From an uncultured Eubacteriales bacterium (GTDB lineage Bacteria > Bacillota > Clostridia > Monoglobales > Monoglobaceae): 10,889 nt of DNA. Positions 1 through 6,721 of this stretch are shown in pieces. The stretch covers positions 1 through 10,889 of the forward strand of contig CAJLFL010000048.1 of assembly GCA_905205855.1 (NCBI GenBank), given 5' to 3'. Within the stretch, counting starts at the first letter, position 1, and each line of letters begins with the position of its first letter. The notes beneath the pieces were generated by a model. It did no database searches, was not told the DNA's origin, and saw only the letters and a list, made by a program, of their open reading frames with translations. The position numbers and the translations under genes were made by a program.

Positions 1-41
1 AAAATCATAAAATCAGTTTAAATTTTTTGTCGATTTAGGTG

Positions 42-70
42 TTGAATTTTTAGTTTATTTCTGTTATTAT
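42..70 (+). promoter_or_regulatory. candidate sigma-A promoter for dnaA
   Basis: TTGAAT (42-47) and TATTAT (65-70) are separated by 17 nt, the optimal sigma-A spacing. Transcription would start near 77 and give a leader of about 100 nt before the dnaA start. Such AT-rich DNA produces promoter-like matches by chance, so this is a candidate only. Confidence 0.35.
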
Positions 71-161
71 AAATATTGCGCTTTTCGACTATGCGATTTA
101 TACTGCATTAAAATATATCGTTTTACGGTTTATATAAATGACTTTAATAACACTCGATTAC

Positions 162-168
162 AAGGAGG
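162..168 (+). promoter_or_regulatory. ribosome binding site that fixes the dnaA TTG start
   Basis: AAGGAGG lies 10 nt upstream of TTG at 179. It is a near-perfect anti-Shine-Dalgarno match and is the reason to accept the rare TTG start. The protein then begins MEQLTNIWNKV, matching the usual start of DnaA domain I. Confidence 0.85.
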
Positions 169-178
169 CACCATCAAA

Positions 179-1489
179 TTGGAGCAGCTTACAAATATTT
201 GGAATAAGGTTTTAACTCAGCTGTCAATGGAGTTTTCCAGTGTGTCGTACAACACCTGGATAAAACCCATAAAGCCGCTTGAGCTTACCGAAACATCAAT
301 ACGGCTATCCGTTCCGGGCAGTCTTAATAAAGACATGATTCTTACAAAGTTCCGTTCTATGATAGAGAGCTGTGTTGAATCTGCCGCCGGCCGCTTTTAT
401 GATCTTGAGGTCGTATGCAATACGGAAACGGAGCATTTAGAAACTGCCGATCCCATAAAGCAGCAGAACTATCTTAATCCCAAGTATTCATTTGAAAGCT
501 TTGTTGTCGGCAACAATAACAATCTTGCTCACGCTGCCTCCCTTGCGGTTGCCGAGTATCCGTCACAGAAATACAATCCGCTGTTTATATACGGAGGGAG
601 CGGTCTTGGCAAAACACATCTTTTACAGGCAATAGGAAATTATTACATAGAAAACAATCCGGGTAAAAAGGTTTTGTATACCACAAGCGAAAAGTTTACT
701 CATGAACTGGTCACCGCCATCCGCGAAAAAACAAATCAGGATTTCCGCAATAAGCACCGCACGGTTGACTTGCTTTTGATGGACGATATACAGTTTCTTG
801 CCACCAAAGAGCTTGCACAGGAGGAGTTTTTCCATACCTTTAACACATTGTATGAGGCAGGAAAGCAAATCGTCCTTACCTCGGACAGGCTGCCATCGGA
901 AACTCCGCATCTTGCGGACAGGCTTAAAGGACGTTTCCAAATGGGCTTGCTTGCAGACATACAACCGCCGGATTATGAAACACGTCTTGCTATTCTGCGT
1001 TCTAAAATCGAAGAAGAATATTTTACCTTTGACGAGGAAATAGTCGAATATGTTGCAAATAACATAAAATCAAATGTCCGCGATCTTGAAGGTGCGGTTA
1101 AGCGTATTCTTGCATATGCAGGGATAGAGCGCACCAACACAATCTCTATGGAGCTTGCCCAAAAAGCACTTAAAGAGATACTCTCAACCCTGCCGCAGCG
1201 CAATATTACAATATCGGTTATAATAGACGAGGTGGAAAAGTATTTCAATCTGCCCTCCGGCTCGCTTGTAACAAAGCGCCGCTCCAACGATATTGCATAT
1301 CCGAGGCATATCGCTATGTATATAGCGCGCGAGGTTCTGGATGAGTCATATCCCCGTATCGGAGATGAATTTAACCGCGACCATACCACTGTAATGACCG
1401 CTGTTAAAAAAATACGTCACAATTTAAGCGGCGACACCGAGCTTGCCGCCATCATACGGGATTTGGTTGATAATATTAAAAAGAACTAA
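179..1489 (+). CDS. dnaA: chromosomal replication initiator protein DnaA
   Basis: DnaA is an ATP-dependent origin-binding protein that melts oriC and recruits the replicative helicase. Domain I covers about residues 1-80 (IWNKVL near the start, then the NTW motif around 25-27). Linker domain II is very short (about 81-100), which makes the 436-residue protein slightly shorter than many Firmicutes homologues. The AAA+ domain III has Walker A GGSGLGKTH at 139-147, Walker B ending in MDD at 201-203, a GRF arginine-finger segment at 251-253, and a sensor-2 region NVRDLEGAV at 299-307. Domain IV carries the DNA-binding helix-turn-helix and the family signature, here NRDHTTVMTA around 399-408. Start is TTG, backed by a strong ribosome binding site. 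Downstream is mnmE after 23 nt, not the usual dnaN. Confidence 0.98.
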   Translation: MEQLTNIWNKVLTQLSMEFSSVSYNTWIKPIKPLELTETSIRLSVPGSLNKDMILTKFRSMIESCVESAAGRFYDLEVVCNTETEHLETADPIKQQNYLNPKYSFESFVVGNNNNLAHAASLAVAEYPSQKYNPLFIYGGSGLGKTHLLQAIGNYYIENNPGKKVLYTTSEKFTHELVTAIREKTNQDFRNKHRTVDLLLMDDIQFLATKELAQEEFFHTFNTLYEAGKQIVLTSDRLPSETPHLADRLKGRFQMGLLADIQPPDYETRLAILRSKIEEEYFTFDEEIVEYVANNIKSNVRDLEGAVKRILAYAGIERTNTISMELAQKALKEILSTLPQRNITISVIIDEVEKYFNLPSGSLVTKRRSNDIAYPRHIAMYIAREVLDESYPRIGDEFNRDHTTVMTAVKKIRHNLSGDTELAAIIRDLVDNIKKN

Positions 1490-1512
1490 ATCCGTCAGAC
1501 CGGAGAAATAAT

Positions 1513-2910
1513 ATGAAATTACATGACACTATTGCAGCAATCGCCACCCCGGCAGGTACGGGCGGCATTGCTGTTTTAAGACTGAGCGGAAACGATGCAG
1601 AGGAGATTGCCGATAAGATTGCCGCTCCGAAAAATAAAAAATCCGTAATGCAGCTTGAAAACCGGAAGCTGACTCTCAGTGCAATACATAAATTCGGACA
1701 TCCCGAACAGCTCATTGACGAAGCTCTTGTTGCAGTAATGCGTGCACCGCATTCTTATACCGGCGAAACCGTTGTAGAAATCAACTGCCACGGCGGATAT
1801 TTTGCTGCGGATAAAATACTCGGTGAGCTTCTTGTATCCGGTGCACGCCTTGCCGAAGGCGGTGAATTTACACGCCGTGCTTTTCTGAACGGAAAGATTG
1901 ACCTGACCGGTGCGGAAGCGATAATGGATATAATAGACTCAAATTCCGGACTCGGACTGCAGAACGCCGCAAATATCCTTGACGGTTCACTTGCCGCAAA
2001 AATAAATGGCCTGCGTGAAAAGGTAATAGCCATAACCTCGCACATATCTGCTGCGGCTGATTATCCGGAGGAGGTTGAACTTCCGGAACGTTCCGAGCTT
2101 AAACACCGACTGACCGAAATTCTGTCGGAAACCGACGCACTGCTTGCAACCTTTGAAACAGGAAGAATTTTAAGGGACGGTATAACAACCGTCATTGCCG
2201 GCAGACCAAATGTAGGCAAATCCTCGCTGCTTAATGCCCTGTCGCGCAGCAACCGGGCTATTGTTACCGACATTCCCGGAACAACACGTGATATAATTGA
2301 AGAATATATCAGAATAGGCGGCATATCTTTGCGCCTTTTAGACACAGCCGGCATCAGATCCGGTGCCGACATTGTAGAGCAAATCGGCATAGAACGCACT
2401 TTTGAACATATTTCATCGGCAGATTTATGTCTGCTTATAATCGACAGCACAGAAGGGATTACCAAAGAGGATTTGGAAATATCCAAACATATGCACGAAA
2501 AGCCAATACTTGTACTTCTTAATAAAACCGATTTACCGTCAAACATTACTGTGTCTGAGGCAGCAAAGGCATTAAATTTGCCTGAGAGCAATATACTCGA
2601 AACCTCCGCACCGCCGAAAGGCACACCGCAGGGAATAGAAAGCCTTGAATCTGCAATTTCAGAAATGTTTTTAAACGGAGGAATAAATCCGCAGCAGGTT
2701 TATCTCAGCAACGCGCGGCAAAGAGATTCCCTTTTAAAGGCACGTGACGCACTGCTCAGCGGATTAAATGGGTTTGAAGCCGGTATGCCGATTGACCTTT
2801 TATATGTCGACCTGGAGGATGTTTTATCAGCACTGGGCGAAATAACCGGTCTTACCGTACGCGAGGAAATAATAGAAAACGTATTCTCACGCTTTTGTGT
2901 GGGAAAATAA
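1513..2910 (+). CDS. mnmE: tRNA modification GTPase MnmE (TrmE)
   Basis: MnmE works with MnmG to install the carboxymethylaminomethyl (or aminomethyl) group on uridine 34 of tRNAs reading two-fold codon boxes, using a folate one-carbon unit and GTP. The N-terminal folate-binding domain opens with DTIAAIATPAGTGGIAVLRL (5-24). The G domain, inserted in a helical domain, has G1 GRPNVGKS at 230-237, G2 TTRD at 257-260, G3 DTAG at 277-280 and G4 NKTD at 337-340. The C-terminus is the invariant C-x-G-K, here CVGK with catalytic Cys462. Length 465 is normal. GGAG at 1502-1505 precedes the ATG by 7 nt. In many Firmicutes mnmE sits with mnmG on the rpmH-rnpA side of the origin; here it directly follows dnaA and is probably cotranscribed with it. 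Confidence 0.98.
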   Translation: MKLHDTIAAIATPAGTGGIAVLRLSGNDAEEIADKIAAPKNKKSVMQLENRKLTLSAIHKFGHPEQLIDEALVAVMRAPHSYTGETVVEINCHGGYFAADKILGELLVSGARLAEGGEFTRRAFLNGKIDLTGAEAIMDIIDSNSGLGLQNAANILDGSLAAKINGLREKVIAITSHISAAADYPEEVELPERSELKHRLTEILSETDALLATFETGRILRDGITTVIAGRPNVGKSSLLNALSRSNRAIVTDIPGTTRDIIEEYIRIGGISLRLLDTAGIRSGADIVEQIGIERTFEHISSADLCLLIIDSTEGITKEDLEISKHMHEKPILVLLNKTDLPSNITVSEAAKALNLPESNILETSAPPKGTPQGIESLESAISEMFLNGGINPQQVYLSNARQRDSLLKARDALLSGLNGFEAGMPIDLLYVDLEDVLSALGEITGLTVREEIIENVFSRFCVGK

Positions 2911-2920
2911 TAAAAAAAGA

Positions 2921-2926
2921 AAGGGG
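2921..2926 (+). promoter_or_regulatory. ribosome binding site that fixes the start of the DnaD-like gene
   Basis: AAGGGG is placed 7 nt before ATG 2934. The frame is open 39 nt further upstream to a TTG at 2895, inside the end of mnmE, but no ribosome binding site supports that start and the extra residues do not look like part of the DnaD fold. ATG 2934 is therefore preferred. Confidence 0.7.
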
Positions 2927-2933
2927 CTGCCTT

Positions 2934-3920
2934 ATGGACGGTTTTTTCTCGATTTCATATGAGTTTGCGGAAAAGTATGTCAGATTTGCCAAGCCGGAAT
3001 GTATTCAGCTTTACATATACTTAAAATACATTGTCCATAAGGACGGAAGCTTTCCGCAGCCGGAGAAACTTGCGGCAGCGCTGGACATATCCGCCGCAAA
3101 GGTCAGGTTTATACTCGATTTTTGGGTAAGCTGCGGCGAGCTTTTGAATGAAAGCGGCAGCTACCGCTTTCCGAACGGTTCTGAAAATAAATCTCGCAAT
3201 ATCGAAACAAAAAAACAGGCTGCCGCGCCCAAAAGCAGCCGTATTTCACATCCCTCCTATTCTATGGCGGAAATAAATGCCGCAGCAGCGGCAAACAGCT
3301 CGATTTCCGGTCTGTTCTATCAGGCAGAAACCGTAATGAATAAAATTCTTACACCATCGGATATGGAAATGCTTTATTCTTTTGTTGACTGGCTCGGCTT
3401 ACCGGTTGAAGTTATCACAATGCTTTTGTCATACGCCTCAAAACGCGGCAAAACCGGAAGAAGATATCTTGAAACTCTTGCCATTGACTGGTCAGAGCGC
3501 GGTATTGATACCTTTGAAGCGGCAGAGGCGCATGTTCGCACACTTGAGGCCGCAGACAGTGCAGAACGCAAGGTACGCAGTATTCTCGGCATTTATGACC
3601 GTGCACTGACCTCATATGAAAAAAAGTTTATCAATACATGGTGCAGCGACGAGCGTATAAATACCGACCTCATATCTCTTGCATATGACCGCACCGTAAA
3701 GCATACCGGAAAGCTCAGCTGGGCATATATGGACAAGATATTGCAAGGTTGGGCAGACGCAGGGTATGTCAATGAAACCGACATTATAAACAACGATAAA
3801 CCGCCGATACAAAAAAGCTCTGTCAAGCCGGGCAGCATTGCAAATTATAACGACACAAACACTATTGACTATACAAAGCTTGAAGAACAGCTTATGGATA
3901 TGATTGACGAGGGGGATTAA
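2934..3920 (+). CDS. DnaD-domain primosomal protein with two tandem C-terminal repeats
   Basis: DnaD and DnaB of Firmicutes are primosome proteins that remodel origin DNA and help load the replicative helicase. This 328-residue protein has an N-terminal winged-helix-like domain (about 1-75), including a likely recognition region around LAAALDISAAKVRFILDFW (47-64). A polar, alanine-rich linker follows (about 85-122). Two DnaD-type C-terminal repeats come next (about 122-205 and 210-280). Each ends in the aromatic DNA-binding signature of the form Y-x(3)-hydrophobic-x(3)-W: YLETLAIDW at 178-186 and YMDKILQGW at 265-273. The C-terminus is acidic and probably disordered. Two repeats rather than one resemble the DnaB-like branch more than single-repeat DnaD. 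It lies 23 nt after mnmE, and the loader gene starts 2 nt after its stop, suggesting translational coupling and a shared helicase-loading job. The exact role is inferred. Confidence 0.88.
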   Translation: MDGFFSISYEFAEKYVRFAKPECIQLYIYLKYIVHKDGSFPQPEKLAAALDISAAKVRFILDFWVSCGELLNESGSYRFPNGSENKSRNIETKKQAAAPKSSRISHPSYSMAEINAAAAANSSISGLFYQAETVMNKILTPSDMEMLYSFVDWLGLPVEVITMLLSYASKRGKTGRRYLETLAIDWSERGIDTFEAAEAHVRTLEAADSAERKVRSILGIYDRALTSYEKKFINTWCSDERINTDLISLAYDRTVKHTGKLSWAYMDKILQGWADAGYVNETDIINNDKPPIQKSSVKPGSIANYNDTNTIDYTKLEEQLMDMIDEGD

Positions 3921-3922
3921 CT

Positions 3923-4906
3923 ATGGAATCAGCATATGCACTGGCAGCTGCTGAGCTTGCCAAAATCCGCGAACGCAACCGTGCCGAACACGAGCGCCGC
4001 CTCAATGAAGTCCGGACAGCAAATCCCGGATTTATTCAGATTGAAAGATCCCTTGCCGCAAAAGGAGCGGCTTTGATTCGGCTTATAACTGAAAAGTCAG
4101 CGGATTTTTCAGTTATAGAATCCGATATAAAACAGCTTAGACGTAAAAAAACAGATATTCTGCACAGACATAATCTGCCGGAGGATTATCTTGATAATAT
4201 TTATACCTGCAGCAAATGCCGTGACACCGGTTTTGATGACCGCGGTGGGCGCTGCACCTGCCTGAAGCAGCTTGTTGCACGGTTTATGGGGCAAAATTCC
4301 AATCTGACCGAGCGAATGAAAAATCAAACCTTTGAAAATTTTGATTTTTCACTTTTCAGCAATCAGCCCCCGGAAAACGGACGTGATCCGTTCCTCCACA
4401 TAAAGCGAATACACGACATTTGCAAAAGATTCGCCGACAGCTTTGACGAAACTCATGAAAATCTTTTGCTAAAGGGCAATGCAGGAACGGGCAAAACATA
4501 CCTGTCAAGCTGCATAGCCAACCGTGCACTGACGCGCGGCAAAACGGTTTATTACCAAACTGCTTTTAAACTGTTTGACATGCTTGAAAAATTTAAGTTT
4601 AACCGCTGCAGCGCTGACGAACAGGAACAGTTTAAAGCTGTTTATGACTATGTGTTCTCGGTCGACCTTTTAATCATTGACGATTTGGGTACTGAGTTTA
4701 CCAGCAACTATTCGTCAATCGCACTGTTTAACATAATAAACAGCCGCTGTCTTGACGGAAAAAGCACCATATTGTCAACAAACCTTAGCTCTGAATCACT
4801 GACAAAGCTCTACAGCCAGCGTTTTGCATCACGGGTTTTCGGCGATTTTACAACACTCAGCTTTATAGGGCGTGACCTCAGAATGAATAAGCTCAGACAA
4901 AAGTGA
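3923..4906 (+). CDS. DnaI/DnaC-type replicative helicase loader ATPase
   Basis: This 327-residue AAA+ ATPase is the expected partner of the DnaD-like protein and would place the DnaB/DnaC-type hexameric helicase on DNA opened by DnaA. The N-terminal part is charged and helical (about 1-90). A zinc-binding cluster follows with Cys96, Cys99, Cys111 and Cys113 (CSKC...CTC), as in DnaI-type loaders, where this region contacts the helicase. The AAA+ core has Walker A GNAGTGKT at 185-192, Walker B LLIIDDLG at 249-256 and sensor-1 STN at 285-287. GAGGGGG at 3909-3915, inside the end of the preceding gene, precedes the ATG. It could be named dnaI or dnaC depending on convention, so no symbol is given. 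It ends just before a terminator, so it is probably the last gene of the dnaA unit. Two perfect 12-bp inverted repeats lie within the coding sequence. Confidence 0.93.
   Translation: MESAYALAAAELAKIRERNRAEHERRLNEVRTANPGFIQIERSLAAKGAALIRLITEKSADFSVIESDIKQLRRKKTDILHRHNLPEDYLDNIYTCSKCRDTGFDDRGGRCTCLKQLVARFMGQNSNLTERMKNQTFENFDFSLFSNQPPENGRDPFLHIKRIHDICKRFADSFDETHENLLLKGNAGTGKTYLSSCIANRALTRGKTVYYQTAFKLFDMLEKFKFNRCSADEQEQFKAVYDYVFSVDLLIIDDLGTEFTSNYSSIALFNIINSRCLDGKSTILSTNLSSESLTKLYSQRFASRVFGDFTTLSFIGRDLRMNKLRQK
4084..4117. repeat. 12-bp perfect inverted repeat inside the helicase loader gene
   Basis: TATAACTGAAAA (4084-4095) and TTTTCAGTTATA (4106-4117) are exact reverse complements separated by 10 nt. 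The arms are AT-rich, so an RNA hairpin would be only moderately stable. No function is assigned. Confidence 0.8.
4317..4351. repeat. second 12-bp perfect inverted repeat inside the helicase loader gene
   Basis: TGAAAAATCAAA (4317-4328) and TTTGATTTTTCA (4340-4351) are exact reverse complements separated by 11 nt. It lies about 200 bp downstream of a similar structure with the same arm length. No function is assigned. Confidence 0.8.
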
Positions 4907-4920
4907 ATAATTGCCTTTAT

Positions 4921-4950
4921 ACGCCGCCAAATCAAGGCGGCGTTTGACTT
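4921..4950 (+). terminator. intrinsic terminator after the helicase loader gene
   Basis: ACGCCGCC (4921-4928) and GGCGGCGT (4936-4943) form a perfect GC-rich 8-bp stem with a 7-nt loop (AAATCAA). It begins 14 nt past the stop codon at 4906. The tail is TTTGACTT, a short and interrupted T-run, so termination may be partial. The tail is shared with the -35 box of the next promoter. Confidence 0.75.
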
Positions 4951-4972
4951 ATAAAGAATATTTGTGTATAAT
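4944..4972 (+). promoter_or_regulatory. strong sigma-A promoter of the FHA-FtsW-PBP operon
   Basis: TTGACT (4944-4949) and TATAAT (4967-4972) are separated by exactly 17 nt; only the last -35 base departs from consensus (TTGACA). Transcription would start near 4979, giving a leader of about 37 nt with an AGGGGG ribosome binding site (5003-5008) before ATG 5016. The -35 box begins directly after the terminator stem. Confidence 0.85.
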
Positions 4973-5015
4973 AAGAGAAAACTATTAAACACACAATTTA
5001 TCAGGGGGCGCAGCT

Positions 5016-5468
5016 ATGACCTTCTATAACTTTTTATCAACCATATTCAGTTATATTTTTACATTGATTATATATCTTTTTATTTTTGGCGTTATCCGCC
5101 TTATATATCTTGATGTAAAAAAGATGAGCCGCTTTGAGAGCGAAAATGTTAATGTAAGCGGTCTGGAAACCGCAAGCCTTAAAACGGTACGCAGCCGCGG
5201 CAATGCCGATCAGGAACTTAAAAACCGTTATATGATATACGGCGAGGCAATAATCGGCAGAAACAAAAAATGCGATATTGTCCTTAAAGGTCAGTATGTT
5301 TCAGGTCAGCATGTCCGTATATGGTACGAAAAGGGCGAATGGTATCTTGAGGATCTGGGCAGCAGAAACGGTACGGAAATCAACGGTCAGCGGATACGCA
5401 ACCGCGTAATGCTCGATCCGCAGGATAAAATAGTAATTGGCGACTTGCATTTTATATTTGAGGTATAG
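5016..5468 (+). CDS. membrane-anchored FHA-domain protein
   Basis: FHA domains bind phosphothreonine peptides, usually to read Ser/Thr kinase signalling. This 150-residue protein has one hydrophobic N-terminal segment (about 5-31) followed by Lys/Arg-rich sequence, which predicts an N-terminal anchor with the rest in the cytoplasm. After a linker, the FHA domain (about 70-150) shows the canonical conserved residues: Gly81-Arg82 (IIGRNKKCDI), Ser96 and His99 (SGQHVRI), and the LGSRNGT loop at 114-120 followed by NG at 123-124. Size and layout resemble mycobacterial FhaB (FipA), which is also encoded near rodA and pbpA. It is the first gene of the operon, 8 nt before the FtsW/RodA gene. A role in phosphorylation-dependent control of the cell-wall machinery is inferred; no kinase gene lies in the window. 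Confidence 0.92.
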   Translation: MTFYNFLSTIFSYIFTLIIYLFIFGVIRLIYLDVKKMSRFESENVNVSGLETASLKTVRSRGNADQELKNRYMIYGEAIIGRNKKCDIVLKGQYVSGQHVRIWYEKGEWYLEDLGSRNGTEINGQRIRNRVMLDPQDKIVIGDLHFIFEV

Positions 5469-5476
5469 GTGATTAT

Positions 5477-6721
5477 ATGAGCAAATTTAAAGGCTTAAAC
5501 TATCGGCGGCCGGCATATTTGCTGATTCTGATGAATCTTTTTGGCTTTGGACTTTTATATTTTTCAAACAGCTTTGATAAAAAAATACTGTATATCGGCG
5601 GCGGTCTGCTTGGACTTTTTATGCTTATATACACTGTTATCGTGCTATGCCGCATGGGTGACAAATTTATAGTTCTTATGGCGTGCATGCTGATAACCAT
5701 CGGCGTACTGCTTTTATGCCGCATAAACCCGGATTACGGAATCCGTCAGATAATGTGGGTTGCAATAGGCGGCGCTGCTTTTTTTGCCGCTTATGTTGTA
5801 TACTATAATATTAACTTCTGGAACAAACTGTGGTTTCTGTACGCCGCTGCCGGCATAGGCTTATTTGCGGCAACCCTTATTTTCGGTGAAACCGTCAAGG
5901 GCGCGCGTAACTGGCTGACGATTGCCGGGCTTACGTTTCAGCCGTCTGAAATAACAAAAATCCTGTTCATAATGATGCTTGCCTGCTATTATTCCGGCTC
6001 GTGGAACAAGCCTGTCCTTAAAGTTACCCCAAAATGGGCAAGCTGTCTTTTTACTTATGCTTTTATAGGTTTTCTTGTCCTGCAGCGTGACTGGGGTACA
6101 ATTCTTGTTCTTTTTATGATTTATATTTTTATGATTTATGTTTATGAGAAAAACTACGGCTTTTTGTTCCTCAACGCCGGAACCGCCGCCGTCATAGCCG
6201 TACTGGGATATAAATTTTTATATCACATACAGGTTCGCGTAAGTGTTTGGCTTAACCCCTGGGAGGATATTTCAAACAAGGGCTATCAGATAACCCAGTC
6301 ACTTTTTGCAATAGCATCCGGCAATTACTTCGGCAGAGGACTTGGAAACGGCTCTCCGAATTATATACCTGAGGTACACTCCGACTTTATTTTTGCTGCC
6401 GTATGCGAGGAAATGGGTGTTTTTGGCGGCGCAGCTATTATAATATTGTTCTTTTTAATCGCATACCGCTGTTTTAAAATTGCGATAGTGTCCTCCGATC
6501 CGTTTGACAAGGCTGTATGTCTTGGAATGACGCTGATGTTTGCAGTCCAAACCTTTATAATCGTCGGCGGAGTTATAAAGATGATTCCGCTTACCGGTAT
6601 TACTCTGCCGTTTGTCAGCTACGGCGGAACATCAATCGTGGTCAATCTTTTATCACTCGGCGTTATACAGGCAATCTCCGCAAAGGAAGAACGCAGAACG
6701 GGAGGCGGTCAAAATGGCTGA
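5477..6721 (+). CDS. FtsW/RodA family peptidoglycan glycosyltransferase (SEDS)
   Basis: SEDS proteins are multipass membrane enzymes that polymerise lipid II into glycan strands, paired with a class B PBP. The 414-residue protein is strongly hydrophobic, with about ten likely membrane segments. Family motifs are present: a GARNWLTIAG...FQPSEITK region (142-161), QRDWGT (203-208), the large extracellular loop with WLNPWED...GYQITQS (258-275), where Asp264 aligns with the essential aspartate of RodA, then PEVHSDFIF (298-306) and PLTGITLPFVSYGGTSI near the C-terminus (371-387). AGGTGA (5467-5472) overlaps the upstream stop codon. The gene overlaps the next PBP gene by 8 nt, which suggests balanced production of the two partners. 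FtsW (division) and RodA (elongation) cannot be told apart from this sequence. A 5-codon tandem duplication is visible at 6111-6140. Confidence 0.95.
   Translation: MSKFKGLNYRRPAYLLILMNLFGFGLLYFSNSFDKKILYIGGGLLGLFMLIYTVIVLCRMGDKFIVLMACMLITIGVLLLCRINPDYGIRQIMWVAIGGAAFFAAYVVYYNINFWNKLWFLYAAAGIGLFAATLIFGETVKGARNWLTIAGLTFQPSEITKILFIMMLACYYSGSWNKPVLKVTPKWASCLFTYAFIGFLVLQRDWGTILVLFMIYIFMIYVYEKNYGFLFLNAGTAAVIAVLGYKFLYHIQVRVSVWLNPWEDISNKGYQITQSLFAIASGNYFGRGLGNGSPNYIPEVHSDFIFAAVCEEMGVFGGAAIIILFFLIAYRCFKIAIVSSDPFDKAVCLGMTLMFAVQTFIIVGGVIKMIPLTGITLPFVSYGGTSIVVNLLSLGVIQAISAKEERRTGGGQNG
6111..6140 (+). repeat. 15-bp tandem duplication in a membrane segment of FtsW/RodA
   Basis: TTTTTATGATTTATA (6111-6125) is followed directly by a copy differing only at the last base (6126-6140). 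It encodes FMIYI-FMIYV at residues 212-221 of the SEDS protein. The reading frame is kept. Confidence 0.8.

Larger units (their letters stand above)
1..178. other. AT-rich leader upstream of dnaA
   Basis: This gene-free stretch has about 26% G+C by hand count, clearly lower than the coding sequence that follows. It carries the likely dnaA promoter and ribosome binding site. Its place in front of dnaA and its AT-richness fit the edge of a replication origin, where DNA unwinding elements occur. However, I see no recognisable DnaA box (TTATCCACA type) on either strand, so oriC itself is not supported here and may lie further upstream. No open reading frame or RNA gene is evident. Confidence 0.5.

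Noticed and set aside
92..120. CGAT...ATCG imperfect inverted repeat upstream of dnaA
   Set aside because: The arms pair over only a few bases with mismatches in AT-rich DNA; indistinguishable from chance.
1..178. oriC with a DnaA-box cluster
   Set aside because: The region is AT-rich and next to dnaA, but no credible DnaA box was found on either strand.
2895..2933. Upstream extension of the DnaD-like gene from TTG 2895
   Set aside because: It overlaps the end of mnmE, lacks a ribosome binding site and adds residues unlike the family; ATG 2934 has AAGGGG 7 nt before it.
6612..6713. Upstream extension of the PBP gene from 6612
   Set aside because: These 34 codons lie inside the conserved C-terminal part of FtsW/RodA; ATG 6714 has a good GGGAGG site and is followed by a typical anchor.
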